Of a DNA stretch of 64,000 bases, positions 1-13,300 are shown piece by piece. The stretch lies in contig JAIUPT010000050.1 in the NCBI GenBank assembly GCA_022315425.1, positions 372,001 to 436,000 of the forward strand, written 5' to 3'. A program made the position numbers and the translations under genes. Each line of letters begins with the position of its first letter. Positions within the stretch are counted from its first letter, which is position 1. Source of the DNA: Pseudevernia furfuracea. Lineage: Eukaryota; Ascomycota; Lecanoromycetes; Lecanorales; Parmeliaceae. The notes beneath the pieces are model-generated. The model saw only the letters and a program-made list of their open reading frames with translations. It had not been told where the DNA came from and searched no databases.

Positions 1-1796
1 GCCCCAAAGCGTAATGGTAAGTTTCAAGCCCCAAGATATCGTACATGTCTAACTCGGGACTCTAGTACGCTGTTGAATACAAGCCTGCTCCCGGAGAACC
101 CTACCGGCCTGTTCTTTCCCCACCCCGCCGACTCAGCTCTCTTCTACCGGAGTGGTCAAAATCTAGTTGCATTATACCAGCAGCGTTGTTCAACGGTGTT
201 GACCCACCAAGAGCTTTAAAGCCCGCGGAGGTTCTCACTCCCAGTGTAACTCAAGTCTTGCCCACGGCCTCAGTGGCTGCTGTGGCTGCTCCAGCATCCG
301 GCATTCGGGCGAATAAGCCAAGCAAAACCCCAAATCCCTCGACAGTAGGTGACAAGGAAGCTTCTGGCCCATCGGATCCAGACACGCGCGAGAGTGGCTC
401 TGAAGTCTCGGATCCACCAAGCTCAGATCCATCAAGCTCAGATCCAGAACAGGTAGACCCAAAAAAGACGGATCCCAAAGCCGTGGACTCCGAAGAACCT
501 GGCATAGATAAACCGAAATTGAGCGGCGCAAACGCGCAAGATGCCAGACCTAGCATCACTGACCCAGAAACCACTCCCGCCCAAGCGCCTAATATAGAGC
601 CACCAGACCCCGAGAATCTCGATCCGAAGAGCGCCAGTGTGCCACCATCCGACTCGCAAGACGTTCACCCTCAAGTGTTAGACGGACACGATAAGCCTGG
701 AGACGCCCAAAGCTCTTCTCCCGAAACTTCGAACTCGGATGACCTAAATGCCGACAAGTCAAACCCAGACCGCTCTCCGACCAACGTCCCAGCAAACCTC
801 TCGAATGTCGCCGACTCGAGCAACGAAGATTCCGAAAATCTTCCGCCAAATGATTACACCATTCACCCCTCGGGTTCGAACGGGAAAGAAGCTTCAAGCT
901 TGGAGTCCCAGAAGGCAGAGGCAGGAGACCATAACATTCTCAATCCCAACTCTTCCAATGGCGAATTGAAGGTCACGAATTCTAAGGGGAAAGATGCCGA
1001 AATATCCCACCCCAACAAGTCGCCAGCCGCAGATCCCAAGGCTGACGGCGGTGATGACCTAGACGTCAAAGATACAGACGACGAGACTGACCTATTCGAT
1101 ATCCAGCCTACGGAACTATCCAATGAAGCTCTATCGCCAAGTGCGAAGTCTGGAGATGGACAGCATTCCACGCCAAATGATCCAGAACGAGATTCATCAT
1201 CTCAACTAGGGATTTTGGAAAACCCTTCATCTGGGAACAATCGCAATAACGAGGATGCATCAGCAAACGACACCCTCTTGCTCCAAGGCTCGGTCAAAGT
1301 TAATCCAACCGCAAGCTCACCTGCCATGGCGGATCTCGCCAGCGAGGCTGCGCCTGCGGATGGCTCAACCCATTCGCCGGAACCCTCTGCTCATGATCTT
1401 TCAACCGCAAAGTCTTACGCTACGGGAGATCCCCTGGGCAAAACTGCAGCCACAGACGACTCAGCTTCTGCTGTTGTCGCCGTCGGGATCTCAAAACAGT
1501 CGGGATCTGCAGTCCATTCCACCATTCAGACTGCCGGGGTCTCAAAGAATTCAGGATCGGCATTATCTTCCGCAAGTGTAGCAGCTCCGGGTCTTGATCT
1601 AGGTGGGGACGGGACAAGCAGAAGCAAATATGAGGGAAAGGATATTAATTCAACCGCTTCAAGCGCGGCGAAGAGTTCAGGGAGTAGCTTGTTGGCATTA
1701 AGGAGGCATTCGGAGACTAGGAGATTGATACGCGCCCGAGAGCTACTGTATGGTTTCTGTACATATATATTGCCGTGGCTTTTTCTTTTATTATGA
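1..1796 (+). CDS. Ser/Asp/Pro-rich surface or secreted protein, 3' part (5' end outside window)
   Basis: Two exons are visible, 1-16 and 66-1796. They are split by a 49-nt intron with donor GTAAGT at 17, branch-like CTAAC near 51 and acceptor ctctAG ending at 65. The frame stays open from base 66, so the true start lies left of the window. The protein begins with a short region holding Pro-Glu-Trp, a Cys and a DPPRAL motif of the kind seen in fungal low-complexity secreted proteins. About 480 residues rich in Ser, Asp, Pro, Asn and Lys follow, with many SDP/DPK-type repeats. It ends in a basic stretch and a roughly 17-residue hydrophobic tail finishing in FLLL, which fits a GPI signal or tail anchor. 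No catalytic domain is visible. Cell-wall or surface location is inferred from composition and tail. Confidence 0.6.
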
Positions 1797-4700
1797 GGCT
1801 GGAAAAAAGATGGTTGCTTTATATGAAGAAGTACAGAAGTATGCATATAATGTATTCTAGAGGTGGACTTGCATGAAATTACGACGTCACAAATTTGGAT
1901 AACCTCATTGTCGCCCGAAAAGAGGTTAACGCGGTCGCGAATCAGCGCGCCAGAAATTTCGCCCTCTCTTCCTTTTTCCTTCAAGTATCTCCGAGGAACA
2001 AAACCCCTGTAACATAAGCAGACGAAACGAAGTTGATTGAGAACATTGCCGAGGTTAAGGAAAAGCGAAGAGGCTGAAAAAGTGGGAGGAAGTCACTGCG
2101 GAAGCAGCTCGGACGTTTACGAAGTTGATCTTGTCCTTTTAAGCCCAAAGCACAGAGCCTGAAGGCAGTGTTATGACACGCACTGCCCCTGGTGCTGTAG
2201 ATCTGTACTCGATACAGCTGCAGCGTGGGTTCGAATCCCTCAGAGAGACACTGTCGGCGAGTTATCAAAAGAGCACGCGTCTTTTCACGAGGGATCGATA
2301 AAACGCTGATACGTAAGAGGCTACGTGAGCGTAAGTATCTTACAAAGTTGTCTATCGAGAGAATACTTAATTGCGAGTATGACATGAGAGAAGATATAAG
2401 TTATAATTCGTCGACGATAATCTTTAAGAGAAGAATATTAGTATTATATGTGTGATTACGAGAGATAGAAGTTGATGCTAACGTAACGTCGATAGTCTTA
2501 TCTTTCTTTTTATCTCTGTATCTAGAGTGTTTTAAGGTTTGAAGAATTTTTTTTCAAGACTTTTCCTCGGGGAATAGATAATCGAAGATAGCATTATTTA
2601 TTATAAATGCGATCTAGGAGACTCACACTCGATAATCATACTTATAATTTAAAGCTAGTTAGGATGTCAGATCCGGCTGGGCCTTTGTCGCCTATGAAGC
2701 CCTTCGCGGTGTGCGATATGAATCAATCAGTCAATCAGCCCAAAGCATAGACATATGAAGAGATTGCTCTTTAAGCTGAGGTCTTCTTGAGATAGTGTAT
2801 CTGAGATGACTATCATAGCAAGGCGGTCAATGAGTACGATTAGTGGCCTTAATTCGCACGTGACAAAAACGACAAAACATGAGGCTATACAGAACTCGTA
2901 GATGTTGATTGGGCCGTCCAACGCCAGGATCCTGAGCCAACAGAGGCCTGACCAGGCGTGTTCTCGTACCTCAGCGCTAGAAAACTCCCATGCTTGTAGA
3001 AGCATAGACCTGGAGTGAAAACGAAGCTATATACAGGCGTGGGTGGGTGGGACGAAATGCTCTGAAAGAGATCAATTCGAATGAAGAGCCAAACGCTGGT
3101 GGAATACAGCTACTTATGCTGATCCCAAATGAGACCTGTCCCCTGCAAAGGACACGTCTACCAGATCCATGAATAGCATCAAAAACCCGCCATGCGATAT
3201 GCAATATTAAGGCCCACTAACCCCTGTCAAGCAGGGCCGAATCATACTTTGATAAGGTGCCTCATTAAACGCGGGTGAAAGCCTCAAGCTACTGCGCGAG
3301 AGGCTTGTTTAACGTGTAGGGTGGCTGTGAGTGGGTAACTGTCCGGAGCTGAGTTGCATGTCCGCTCGGTCAGGCTTTCAGAACTCGGCCATCGTGCCAA
3401 ACTCTCGGTCTCTTTGGGCCAAGGCTCTTGCTTCACCTGACGAGATGGCAAGACAGTACTGATACTCTAAGGCCTGCGTAGAGAAGAAGAGCCTGGTTTC
3501 TGCAAACGCGCTGGAGATACGAGAAGCGGTTATCCTTCGTGGCACCTTGGAGAAGATCATCTCTTGGTTCAAAAGAATAGGCGACATGACTGTTCAGTAG
3601 GGCCCAAGCCATGCAACCTTTTCGTGTCCTAATATAGATTTTCTTGTTACAAGTGACTTTTCATCCTCCTGCAGTGCGTTTGAAATCAACCCGATGTTAG
3701 TCTCTATTAGACTAGTCCTCATAAGCAGTATTCCGAGGACGTGGAGTGACAGAGACAGGCGATGTCAAAATTTGGTTCTCAGCTATGACTTTGCGCTTGT
3801 CGGCTATCGAAATAAGGTTCCCAGCCTCCTCCCAGCCACCTATAAAAATAATCTATGGGACATATATACTGCTCCAGAGGAGTCCTGAGATAGAATAATT
3901 CAAGCATTTTACACATTCCATACCTGAATCCTAACAGGCGAGACAGGGAGCACCAAATTGTGACTTGCACGCCGTATCCGCGAAAATGCATCTTCCTCGT
4001 CGGCACTAGCGCTGTCATGCAGCATCCCCCACTCTTATCAGAGAAACAAACTCGCCGATTGGAGGGCGGCTTACTCCGTGAGCTTCAGGCATTAACTACC
4101 AGCCTCTTCAAGCTATTTTCACGGAGGATCCTTGAGAACATCATGTCAACAAGACATGGCTTAGTCCGCGTTCTGCCTCCTAAGAGTTCTCGACAGATCC
4201 TAAAACCTCCAAGGCTTCCTGCGCTGGAAATTAGAATTGATCACGAAAATCGCTGAACTAGGTAAAAATAGATGAGGTTTCATGCGATACACCTCTAAGC
4301 GCAGCAATAATCAAATTTGTTCAGGTTGAGAATTACTAGTGCTTACCTTACATTAGAATGTCGGGTGCGGGCCCCTTCTCCCGTAACAAGTGGATGTACG
4401 GAGTACTGACTGATTGATTGACCTCTTTGAGTGCTTGCTACCCCACTTACATGTCGTGTACAGAGTTATTCAAGCCTTGCCGGCGAGATTGTTGCGTCAC
4501 GGTGGTTCATTTTGAAGGCATACCCGAGGCAATATTTAAAGCTGACCACTGAGAATTGCACTTATGTTGTATAGGGAAAGTACGAGGATGTAGCAGGGTC
4601 TTCGCATTCGCATGGAGCAAATCTCTCATCTTTTTTCAGCTACATACATGATGCGCAGCCTCATTCCCCTCAACCAAAGAATCGGGAGACTTGCTATCCA

Positions 4701-5563
4701 TAACGTGAATGCATCAATGAAGGCTGAGAATCGCTTGTCGTCAGTCTTTGAAGCCCCACTTCTTCTACATGAAAAAATGCCTCGCACAATACTTTTATCT
4801 CGGTATCGAAAGCTGAGTGGAACCTTGCAGCTCTAGCTCCGCAACACGCTAGCTGATTAGACGTAAATTGACATCTAAACAGAAGATAACAGAAGACACT
4901 GCAGGTGGCATCCTTCACAGAACTGCGCCTTTACTTATCCATACCGACAATGCAGGTCCACGATAGGACCGCATCCGAACTTTAAATGTTCAGCTCGAAA
5001 AACAATCCAATACGGTTGAAAATCGCTGCTTATTTCTACGACTTAACCACATAGCCACGTTTTGATAATATGCAAAGTATGAACATGGAGGGTCACTGGC
5101 TACAATGCAAGGTACCGATGTACTCTTGTTACTCCTCACGTGTACTTCTGACTCCCGACCAGGCAGAACTGATACCCGCTGCGCAACTAACTGCAGAGCC
5201 TTTCTCACAAGGCTACTTTTGCCAATGCACCTGGTGTTTCAAAACATTCCAGTAAAAGAATGTGGTGGCGAGGGTAGGGGGCGAGAGGGCGTCCAGCTCT
5301 ACCATCGATGTCTATAAAATTCACTATGCATCCGTCTCATCTACTCTATGCCTTGTCACCAGCTCTGTCCCCTCTCCCTAAGAAACGCGTTGGTATTTCC
5401 TTGTTCAAAAGGGTGAACGCCTACGGAGTATATCTCGAATCCTCGCCACCAGAGTAGACTTGTTCGGTATGTTACATCTGGAGTATACTCTTACCTGTCT
5501 GGCCGACTTGCTGAGAATGTATACAAGTAGATAGTTCTCTTCTCATCCCCAGTGGCCTTGGTA
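1797..5563. other. Gene-poor stretch, no supportable gene
   Basis: About 3.8 kb with only short, mutually overlapping open frames that show no recognisable motif or codon pattern. Positions 2390-2640 are clearly AT-rich. A tRNA B-box-like sequence occurs near 2226 but does not fold as a tRNA (see rejected items). It may be old transposon or intergenic DNA. Confidence 0.5.
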
Positions 5564-8009
5564 ATGCCTTTCTCGACTGTCATGAAGCGCCCCAGAAAGC
5601 TGCTGCAAGACAGCAGTAAGACACTATGCCGAGCACTTGGTTTCAACCTCATTTTATCGTTCTTTGTTTTTCTGCGTCGCAAGACAGTGGGGAAAGGATA
5701 CACCGAGTCGACCAAAATCGCCATACGCAAGAGCCGGACTACCGCCTTACTGCGCGCCTTGATCCATATCATTCCTGTAGGTGTGGCCTTGTGGGAGATC
5801 GTCCTTAACTGGAACTCCTACTTCGTGGGTTATGCTATATACGATCAGGCTTACTATCAACTTGGAGCTAAAGCGCATGAAATAGCTATTGAGGCCTCGC
5901 TATCCGCGGTCATCTTCTCGTACGTAAGATATGAACTGATGCTTGGAGATGGTATACCGTTCGGAGCACTATTTTCTGGCCTTCAAGTTTCGCAAGTCAG
6001 TTACCTCTGGTCCATGGAGTTCTGGGGCACCGTTTGCTCAAATAACCTCTCTATGAAAAGCAAATTACGATTATTAGTCGTGGTCGCCGCCTCAGTCTTT
6101 CTTGCCGCTATTGCCGGACCCGCAAGCGCTATCCTTCTTGTTCCCAGATTGGATTACTGGCCAGGCGGAAGTACTAATATTTGGATCAACGTGACGTCTG
6201 ATACCCTTTGGCCAAGTCGGTTAGAAACCCCATTCCTTGCTCTCAATGCAATCAATAATGCTGATAATTCCTAGCACTAATGCTTCTGACGTGCCGACGC
6301 AATGCTTGAACATAAACACCTCGGATGTTTCCACCTTTGCATGTCCTTCGCATGGATGGGAAGTGGCTCAGGACTATATTTATACCACGGTCAACGGTCT
6401 AGACCCTGAGTATCTGGCTTTGGCTGGCGGCTTTGGTGTTCCTGAGTGGGTAGAAGTGACTGGTCGCGGTTCGCATCGCCGTCTTTCAATGACCAGCGGG
6501 TTTGATGAGCCAGATGGTTATGACCCGCACCCAGTTTTTGCAACTATACAACAAACTGTAGTTGCAGATGCCTTGACTGAAACAGGAGAGCTCTGGGTCG
6601 ACGCGGTATCTAATGTTTCCACGAGCGGACACGGCAGCGTCCTAGAACGACAAGATGCTGCACACACCATCAGTAACGGCTACTATCAACCCTACACTAA
6701 GGTTTCGTGTGGGACAGACGTCATCAATGGTCCACATGATGAAAGCGCGGTTGCTTTTCCAGTTCCTCCGGGGGTTCAGGCAAATCTGATGTTGAATCAA
6801 GCCGAATACAATGACTCGATCCTAGGTTTCTACTCATTCGTGTACCCTGGCATAACAAAGAACCAAATTCTTGGCACTCCTGGCTCCCTCGAACAAAATC
6901 GACTCAAATGGGTCGAATTACCCCAGGACCCGTTTAATGGCTCTGCAATCGGGGCTGTCATTTTACTTCCTCGGTCAGCGGCGAATTTGACACAAGAGCT
7001 TGTAATTTGCACCATTAGCGCCGGCTGGGGTTCTTCCATCATAAACACCTCGTCATTTGCTGGCGGTACGACCTTCACGACGAGTATTATCGATTCGTCC
7101 GCCATCCAACAGTATAACACTCCATATAATCAAAGCGGTCCTGAGGACAACATACAATCCGAAGCCGAGGCAATAGCTGCTGACAGTGTTGTCAATTATT
7201 GGCTACCTTTCTTCCCTGAAAAGCCAATTATCGTCACCGAGGCATGGGCAAACTATCTAAATCCTTTTGTACCAGCCTTGAACACAACGGTGATCGATGC
7301 TCTCATGTCTACCTGGAAACCCACCGGAGAGCTGACTCCCAGACGTCAAATTGTTGTAGCAGATTGGTCATTGTCTGCACTTCTAGTCAACGGTCTCGCA
7401 AGCATCGGCGCTACTGGTAGTCTTCAAGGAAATATCAAGATGGTCGTGGAATCTGACGGTTCAAGTCAAATGGATGGAGCTTACTGGTTCTCCGGCAAGG
7501 GAGACGCGTTCATCGTTGATCCCGAGGAAAGCAAGGACTGGGTGAAACTCCATGTCGATTCAACGATCAGTGGCTATGCCTATAACATCCGTGGTGCATC
7601 ACCAAAAGTTGCAATCTCCTTTCTCCTCGCTTATTGTATCATTGCCCTTAGTCATGTTTTGTATGCCGGAATCTCGGGTAAGAGCTCCCTTTATATCTTG
7701 GTATTGACTTTTATTAACTACTTAGGTATCTCCTCCACGTGCTGGGACTCCATTGGCGAAGTGACAGCACTAGCCGTGAACTCCACGCCCACCGTTCTCC
7801 TAAAAAACACTTGCGCTGGTATTATGGAGCTCAATATCTTCAAGCTCCCCGTTCGCGTCTTAGCCATTCGTGATAGCGAGGGGGACGGCGAGCACTTGGA
7901 ACTTGTATTCGGAAATGTGGATGAGAAGGAGATGAGAGGTACCCCTATCAAGCCAGATAGGGTGTATGGGACGCTGCCCAAGGTGGTGAAAGCAGATAAG
8001 AGCGAGTGA
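5564..8009 (+). CDS. Multi-pass fungal membrane protein of unknown function, 780 aa
   Basis: Exons 5564-6219, 6275-7677 and 7726-8009 give 781 codons. The first intron (55 nt) joins two overlapping reading frames in phase. The second (48 nt, GTAAGA...TTAACTActTAG) is a multiple of three and stop-free, so it would go unnoticed without its splice signals. Removing it restores the continuous motif GISSTCWDS. Hydrophobic segments lie around residues 55-80 (an IPVGVALWEI-type helix), 165-190 (after a charged KSKLR stretch) and near residue 690. Between them is a large region rich in Asn-X-Thr/Ser sites and Cys, typical of an extracellular domain. The pattern matches a common ascomycete family known only as hypothetical membrane proteins. 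ATG 5564 is the first in-frame ATG; no enzyme motif is seen. Confidence 0.75.
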
Positions 8010-9319
8010 ATTGAGAGCGAGGGACGAAACCCAGAACCAGGGCGATAAGAGAGGAAAGGCGAGAGGGATCATGAAAGTCTTTCTCTTCATGCGGGGTCCA
8101 ATGTTTGGAACAGTGGAGGAAACTGTCATTACAGCATTCGACCGCCATCTGACTTACGGCTTACGAATCTGCACTTAAGATATGTTTTTCATTATTAAAC
8201 CATTTACTGAATTTGTCAGCGAGCAACGCAATCGTACCTCTTTTCTTGTCAAGCAGTGCAGTCCAAAACCCCCGCCCAACCATCCTCCCCACAATATCCT
8301 CAATAACTGAAAGTCATCTCAGCCTTTTTCGACCAATCTCACTTGACTAATCCAAGCCCTTCCGCCACCGTGCATCCTAGGGCAAGCATGTGCTTGGGCT
8401 CTTTGACTATGAGGTTTTCGTCACAGTTGGGCCCACATGTTTTGATATGGAGTTGTAATCCCAAACAGGCCCTTCAACCTCTCACGCAGCGTATCTCTAC
8501 AAAAGACACATAAAGTTCCGTGGCGATGTCCAAAGCACAATCTCAGTGGGTGCAAACCCGCCACTCAGCCACTACGAAGCTCGAGAAGTGGACTTGGCGG
8601 TCAGTTCCCGGGCCATAAACTCAAGAGTATAAGCAATTCCATTATTAGGGCTTTAGATAGAGCTAATTCGCACCCGGCCTTCCAAAATGGTCGGCTGGTG
8701 CGCCCTTGAAACATCCGTGGAGGTGTTAGAATATGCTGCAGCGCTGTGTTGTAGCTATTCCGCACGGTGGCAAATGAGGTGGCAAATGTGGCTGTATAAG
8801 TAGCCTTCACACCAGTCCATAGTCAATCATGCCTTCATCCTCCCATGAATCCCAACAGGAGGTCAAAGCTGTATGCTCTCCAAGCTCGGCAGAAAGATCA
8901 TCTCTTCATGTGCCAAATATGCCTTTAGAACCATATCCCCGTCGATCTACTCACACAAGCACTGTCTTCCCCGTTATCGCACACCTTGACCCACTCAACA
9001 TTCATCCATAGAATTGATCCCACAATAAGTCCTAGACGGTATCATAACATAACTTGGATACATGGGATCCGCCGGCAAACCCGTAGAGGAAGTGTTGGAA
9101 GCGCCAGCGTTGGGAAAAACCTTCACGTTGACCTCTCCAGCAGTGAAAACAGGTCCCACGCACAACACCTGTCGTAAGATGGAGGTGGCACGCGCCGCCC
9201 TTAGGCAACCCTGTTGACATCCTCGCCGTTGGTATCAATCTTCTGAAAGCGGGGATTGAGCCGTGAAACAATACTGAAAGTCAATGCTTCCAAGACAAAA
9301 TTTCACCACTTTGCCCTCA
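8010..9319. other. Intergenic, no supportable gene
   Basis: Only short random frames are present. A 60-codon frame at 8829-9011 has no recognisable feature. A run of seven A and ten G near 9331-9348 is the main compositional oddity. Confidence 0.45.
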
Positions 9320-9997
9320 CTACTGATCTAAAAAAAATGGGGGGGGGGAAACCAACCACCAATACTCAAACCCACCTATCAATCTCCTGATACTCCACCT
9401 CCCCCACCGCCCAGACACCGGTTCGCGACCCTTACTCAAAGAACCCTCGAAAGCACCCTGCTCCAGCGCATACCCTGAATCAACACTCACACACTGTACA
9501 CCGTAAAAGCTCAGCTGCCCCAAAGTAGCAACGCTAACGTTCTGATAACACGTCGACGAACTCCCCCGCGGCACCTGGCGCCTGTCGCGTGGGAGGGTCG
9601 CAGGGGTCAGAGTTCGCGTCTATGACGGTACCTGTACTGAAGCCTCGGCTAGTTTGGTGGACCTTTAGAGTAGGGCTTCCGTGGCGCCGACTGTGGGCTT
9701 TTCGGCCGCAGCGACTGTTGCGGCGGCGGATTGTTGGGCGGGGGTTCTGGAGGGGCGGGGGATGACGCCTTCTGGTGGTACACCGTTAATGATCTCTATT
9801 TTTGTGTTACCCTCTTCGTATGGTGTGACGCAGCGCTGTTCTCCGTTGATTGTTTCGGATGTGAAAGTCGCTGGATGGATTTGTCGGGGATCGATTCTTG
9901 AGCGTTTAGCGGGCTTGAGGCGTGATACGTTGCTGAGTGTGGAAGTGAGGAGAAGGCAGAAGACGGCGAGAGCGTCTCGCTTGCTGAGGGTGGGGGG
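9320..9997 (-). pseudogene. Decayed small secreted protein gene
   Basis: On the minus strand an open stretch of 110 codons (9997-9668) has no ATG. It starts with a signal-peptide-like segment (ALAVFCLLLTSTL), followed by a Lys/Arg-rich propeptide-like stretch and a domain with one Cys. Reading then meets TAA (9665-9667). A plausible continuation, rich in Asp, Pro and Cys, lies in another frame, and a third block with TCYQNVSVATLGQLSFYGVQ lies in the first frame again. Frame changes, a missing start and in-frame stops together suggest a pseudogene of a secreted Cys-containing protein. I do not recognise the family, and mis-assembly cannot be excluded. Confidence 0.4.
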
Positions 9998-10324
9998 TTA
10001 GAGTGGTGTGTACCGGAAGATTAGGATGGAAATGGAGGGAAAGGCACGAACTGAAGGGCTTGGTAATGGGTGAGATGGGATCAGAAAGGAAGCCAAATGA
10101 TAGAGAGGAAATTGACTCTCACAATGGCTATGACAGTGCCTGTTATCTAAGAATTCACTTGCTAAATCGAGGTATGAAGCCCATTGCTTCGCAAATTGAT
10201 AGTCCAAGTCGAACGTAGAATACTTGAAACTTCGCTGATAGGATTTCACAGCATCTCTTGTTCTCGTGTCGAAGTACAATCACACACTTCATCCTTCACG
10301 GCGTTGGCAAGGCCATCGGGGTTC

Positions 10325-13300
10325 CTACGTACAATTGTGAGACACCCCATCAATCATCTTTCTCGCCTCCAACATTTCATCCTCAGCCTTCGCAACAATC
10401 TTATCAACATCCTTCATGACCTTCTCCAATAGAGACAGTAAACCCAAGTGGATCAGTCCGGATAAACACTCGTCCGACATCTTTTCCTCGGCTTTCTCCA
10501 GCAAGTCCTTGACATCCCTGTTCCGACAAAGTATATCGTCCACAGACTCATCCACGCCTTGACTAATCTCCACGTTCAGCATACATGTATCTGCATCCTT
10601 CTCCAGCTTAGACCGTAGATCCCTCGCAATATCCACCCTCAAAGACAATGCCACACCTTGTGACACGAGTAGTTTTGTGATAGCTTTCCGGTCTCCACTG
10701 GTGACTGAAGCAGGACATTGAGCGCCTAGATTGAAAAGACGTGCGGTAGCTCGGCACACTGGGACTGACACGTAGGAACGGCGGCGTTTGATCTTGAGGG
10801 AGCAAGATCGCCATAAATGTTGGATTTTGATCATTGCCTCGGTCTCTACTGTGCTGTATTGCTCGTGCGCACTGTCCACGGAGGTCGGAAGGACATGTTG
10901 AGAGGTTAAATTGTCGGCAGCCGCAGAGGTTGGTGCTGGCGGGCATAGTTGGCTGAACGGGACGGTCCTGACGCCAGGTTGGTGGGCAAGATTGGAGAAG
11001 GCGGGGCCCTTCTTTCGATCCTTGATTACCACCACAAGAGCGTCTTTCCCGTTGTACTTCAACAGTGAGGGTGCGAGCTTTTGGGTAAGCTCATCAGGGG
11101 TGCGGCTTATCAAGTGAAAAGCTTTAATGAAGTCATATTCAAAGACCTAGCTCATGAGCGTCAGTAAATGAGGTGGCGGGAAACTAGTCTCCGAGAGACG
11201 AACCTCTTTTGCGCCAGCCCATACTTCATTAAAACCACTCGGCCGTTCTGGAGACGTGGCTGACAAATTAGCTACTAGAACGGCCACAAATTCCGCATTG
11301 CGTTGCCGTAATAGCAATGGTTGATGGGGTGTACCGCTGCACAAGAGGAAGTCTTTTGATAGGTTGGCTTGATTCAAGCGGCTTAGAATATGACAGAAGC
11401 TCTTGGCTAATTGGACAAGACATTGTTGGTATATGTGCCTGTCGTCTCCTTGCAGCGGCTCGGGCGAATCGATGACCTTGCTGATCGATGCATCATGTAG
11501 GTCGATCCAGGAGTTGGGGATGACACAAGCTGCCGTGCACGTCTTCAGTATCAGGTAAGCCGCCAAATATTCGAACACGGCAGTCAAGGAATGGAGTGTT
11601 GATAAGCCGGCAACCTCAATGTTATCGAGATTGCGAAGAATGGTCTTGAGATTGATTTCGAAAATTGAAGAGTTCCAGACGCCGAGGTTGTCTCTGAGCG
11701 AGTTCAAAAGCCCTAGGTGATGTTGCATGAGATCTCTTCGGTCAACGAGCAGTCTGTGTGACAAAGCTCGGAAAAAGGGGTGTTGTACATTTGAGCCAAA
11801 ACTCCTGGCAAGCTGAATCTGTTCGAGCAAAGAGGTAAAATCGCTCCGAAGCTTCCACTCCTTCCCAAGCCGGAAGTAGAGCAACTCTTCAAGGAATGAG
11901 GATACGGCAATGAATCTCTTATCTTGGAATAGTTCTACCTGCGTTTTCATGATAGCAAAAGTGTGTTGCTCCACGGAGGAGAGATGAGTAAGCTCCCGAA
12001 CAAGCCGCTCCATCCAGTGGCGTGTGATACCTAGGTATTTTCCCTGGAATATCCCATTCAGGGATCGACGATGGTAGATAACTGCCAAATCACAGAAGAT
12101 ACAGTTTATCTGTAGCAAGTCCTCAAGTATTCCTGAACACTCGTCTGCGGTCACAAGTTGATGGGACCAGGCGCAGTTTTCTCCGTTTCGTTCTCTGGGG
12201 CAAAATCCTACCGTCATGTATTGGACGCAGCGTTTGGGCCACTTCTGAGTCCACAGATCTCTCGCCTTCGCGTCAAACGCTAGGATTGCTAACACCAGGC
12301 GGTCGAGAACATGTTGCATCACGAATTTGGTAAGGTCGTCATTGCTGACGTCAGTCATAATCTCTCCAAGCGGAGACCATGGTAGCACGATGAAACGTAC
12401 TTTGCCACTTTTGGGCTTCCAGATTCCGGTGAGAAGAAGCACTATCCTCAGAGTGACGCTATATTTGCCGAGAGTAAGATCCTTGGCGAATTTGATAGCC
12501 TCGTGCATCATCTCGAATGGCAAATCATCTAGTTTGGTTGTCTGGGTGACCCCTGTAGCACTGAGTATCTTTCGAAGGCACAAGATTGTTTTCGGCACTG
12601 TACTCTCCATACCGGCAACATGCTGACGAGTGATGGAGCCTTCCAGGCTGTAGACCAGATTGGTGGCCTCCCATTGCTTGGCTCTGATTATGATATTGGG
12701 CGTGAGAAATCCTGACGGCAACTCGAAAGGCGTTCCAGAGTCCTGCAGATGGTTCTTTCGCAGATGACCAGCCCAAACATAGTCCAGTAAGCTCAGCACC
12801 TCGCATTCTAAATCATTGGCTGTGGATTGCAACAAATTCTTGGAAATCGCAAGACCGAGGGCTTTGTCTAGCTCTCCAACCCTGCTGCGTAGGTAGAAGA
12901 GATCTTTGTCTCTCAGTTGACTTGCGTATAAAGCTGCCAGCTCGTCATCCATTCCGTACTCAAGGAAGCATTGTTCTTGTTCAACGGAGGTTCCGAGAGC
13001 TCTAATGGCATATTTGCGGCATTCGGGTGATGTTTTATTTTGCTTGAGCAAGAGCTTGCAAAGGAGGCTGTAACCCTGGAGAGTGTTGGCGGGAATGCTC
13101 CCGCGGTTTTCATCAAGATATAACACTAGCCGATTATAGTTCCTGTCTTTGTTTAAAATCGCGGCGACTTCGCTGTGCTCCCCAGCAAGGTGATAACAGT
13201 CAATGGCTTTCGAGCTAAGACTGACATCCGCAAACAAGCGGGCGGCTTTGGAGTATTGTTTGTCGTGGAATAATAACTCTGCCGCATCTTCGGACCTGCC

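Noticed and set aside
235..574. Minus-strand frames of about 100 codons
   Set aside because: They are antisense shadows of the low-complexity Ser/Asp-rich gene.
2160..2255. tRNA gene suggested by GGGTTCGAATCCC (B box) at about 2226
   Set aside because: The T stem has a mismatch, no matching 5' acceptor strand or A box lies upstream, and the hairpins present do not form a cloverleaf. It may be a tRNA-derived repeat remnant or chance.
11147..11203. In-frame TAG splitting the helicase into two genes
   Set aside because: A 57-nt intron (GTTCGT...CTGAC...GCTAG) removes the stop and joins the two parts without loss.
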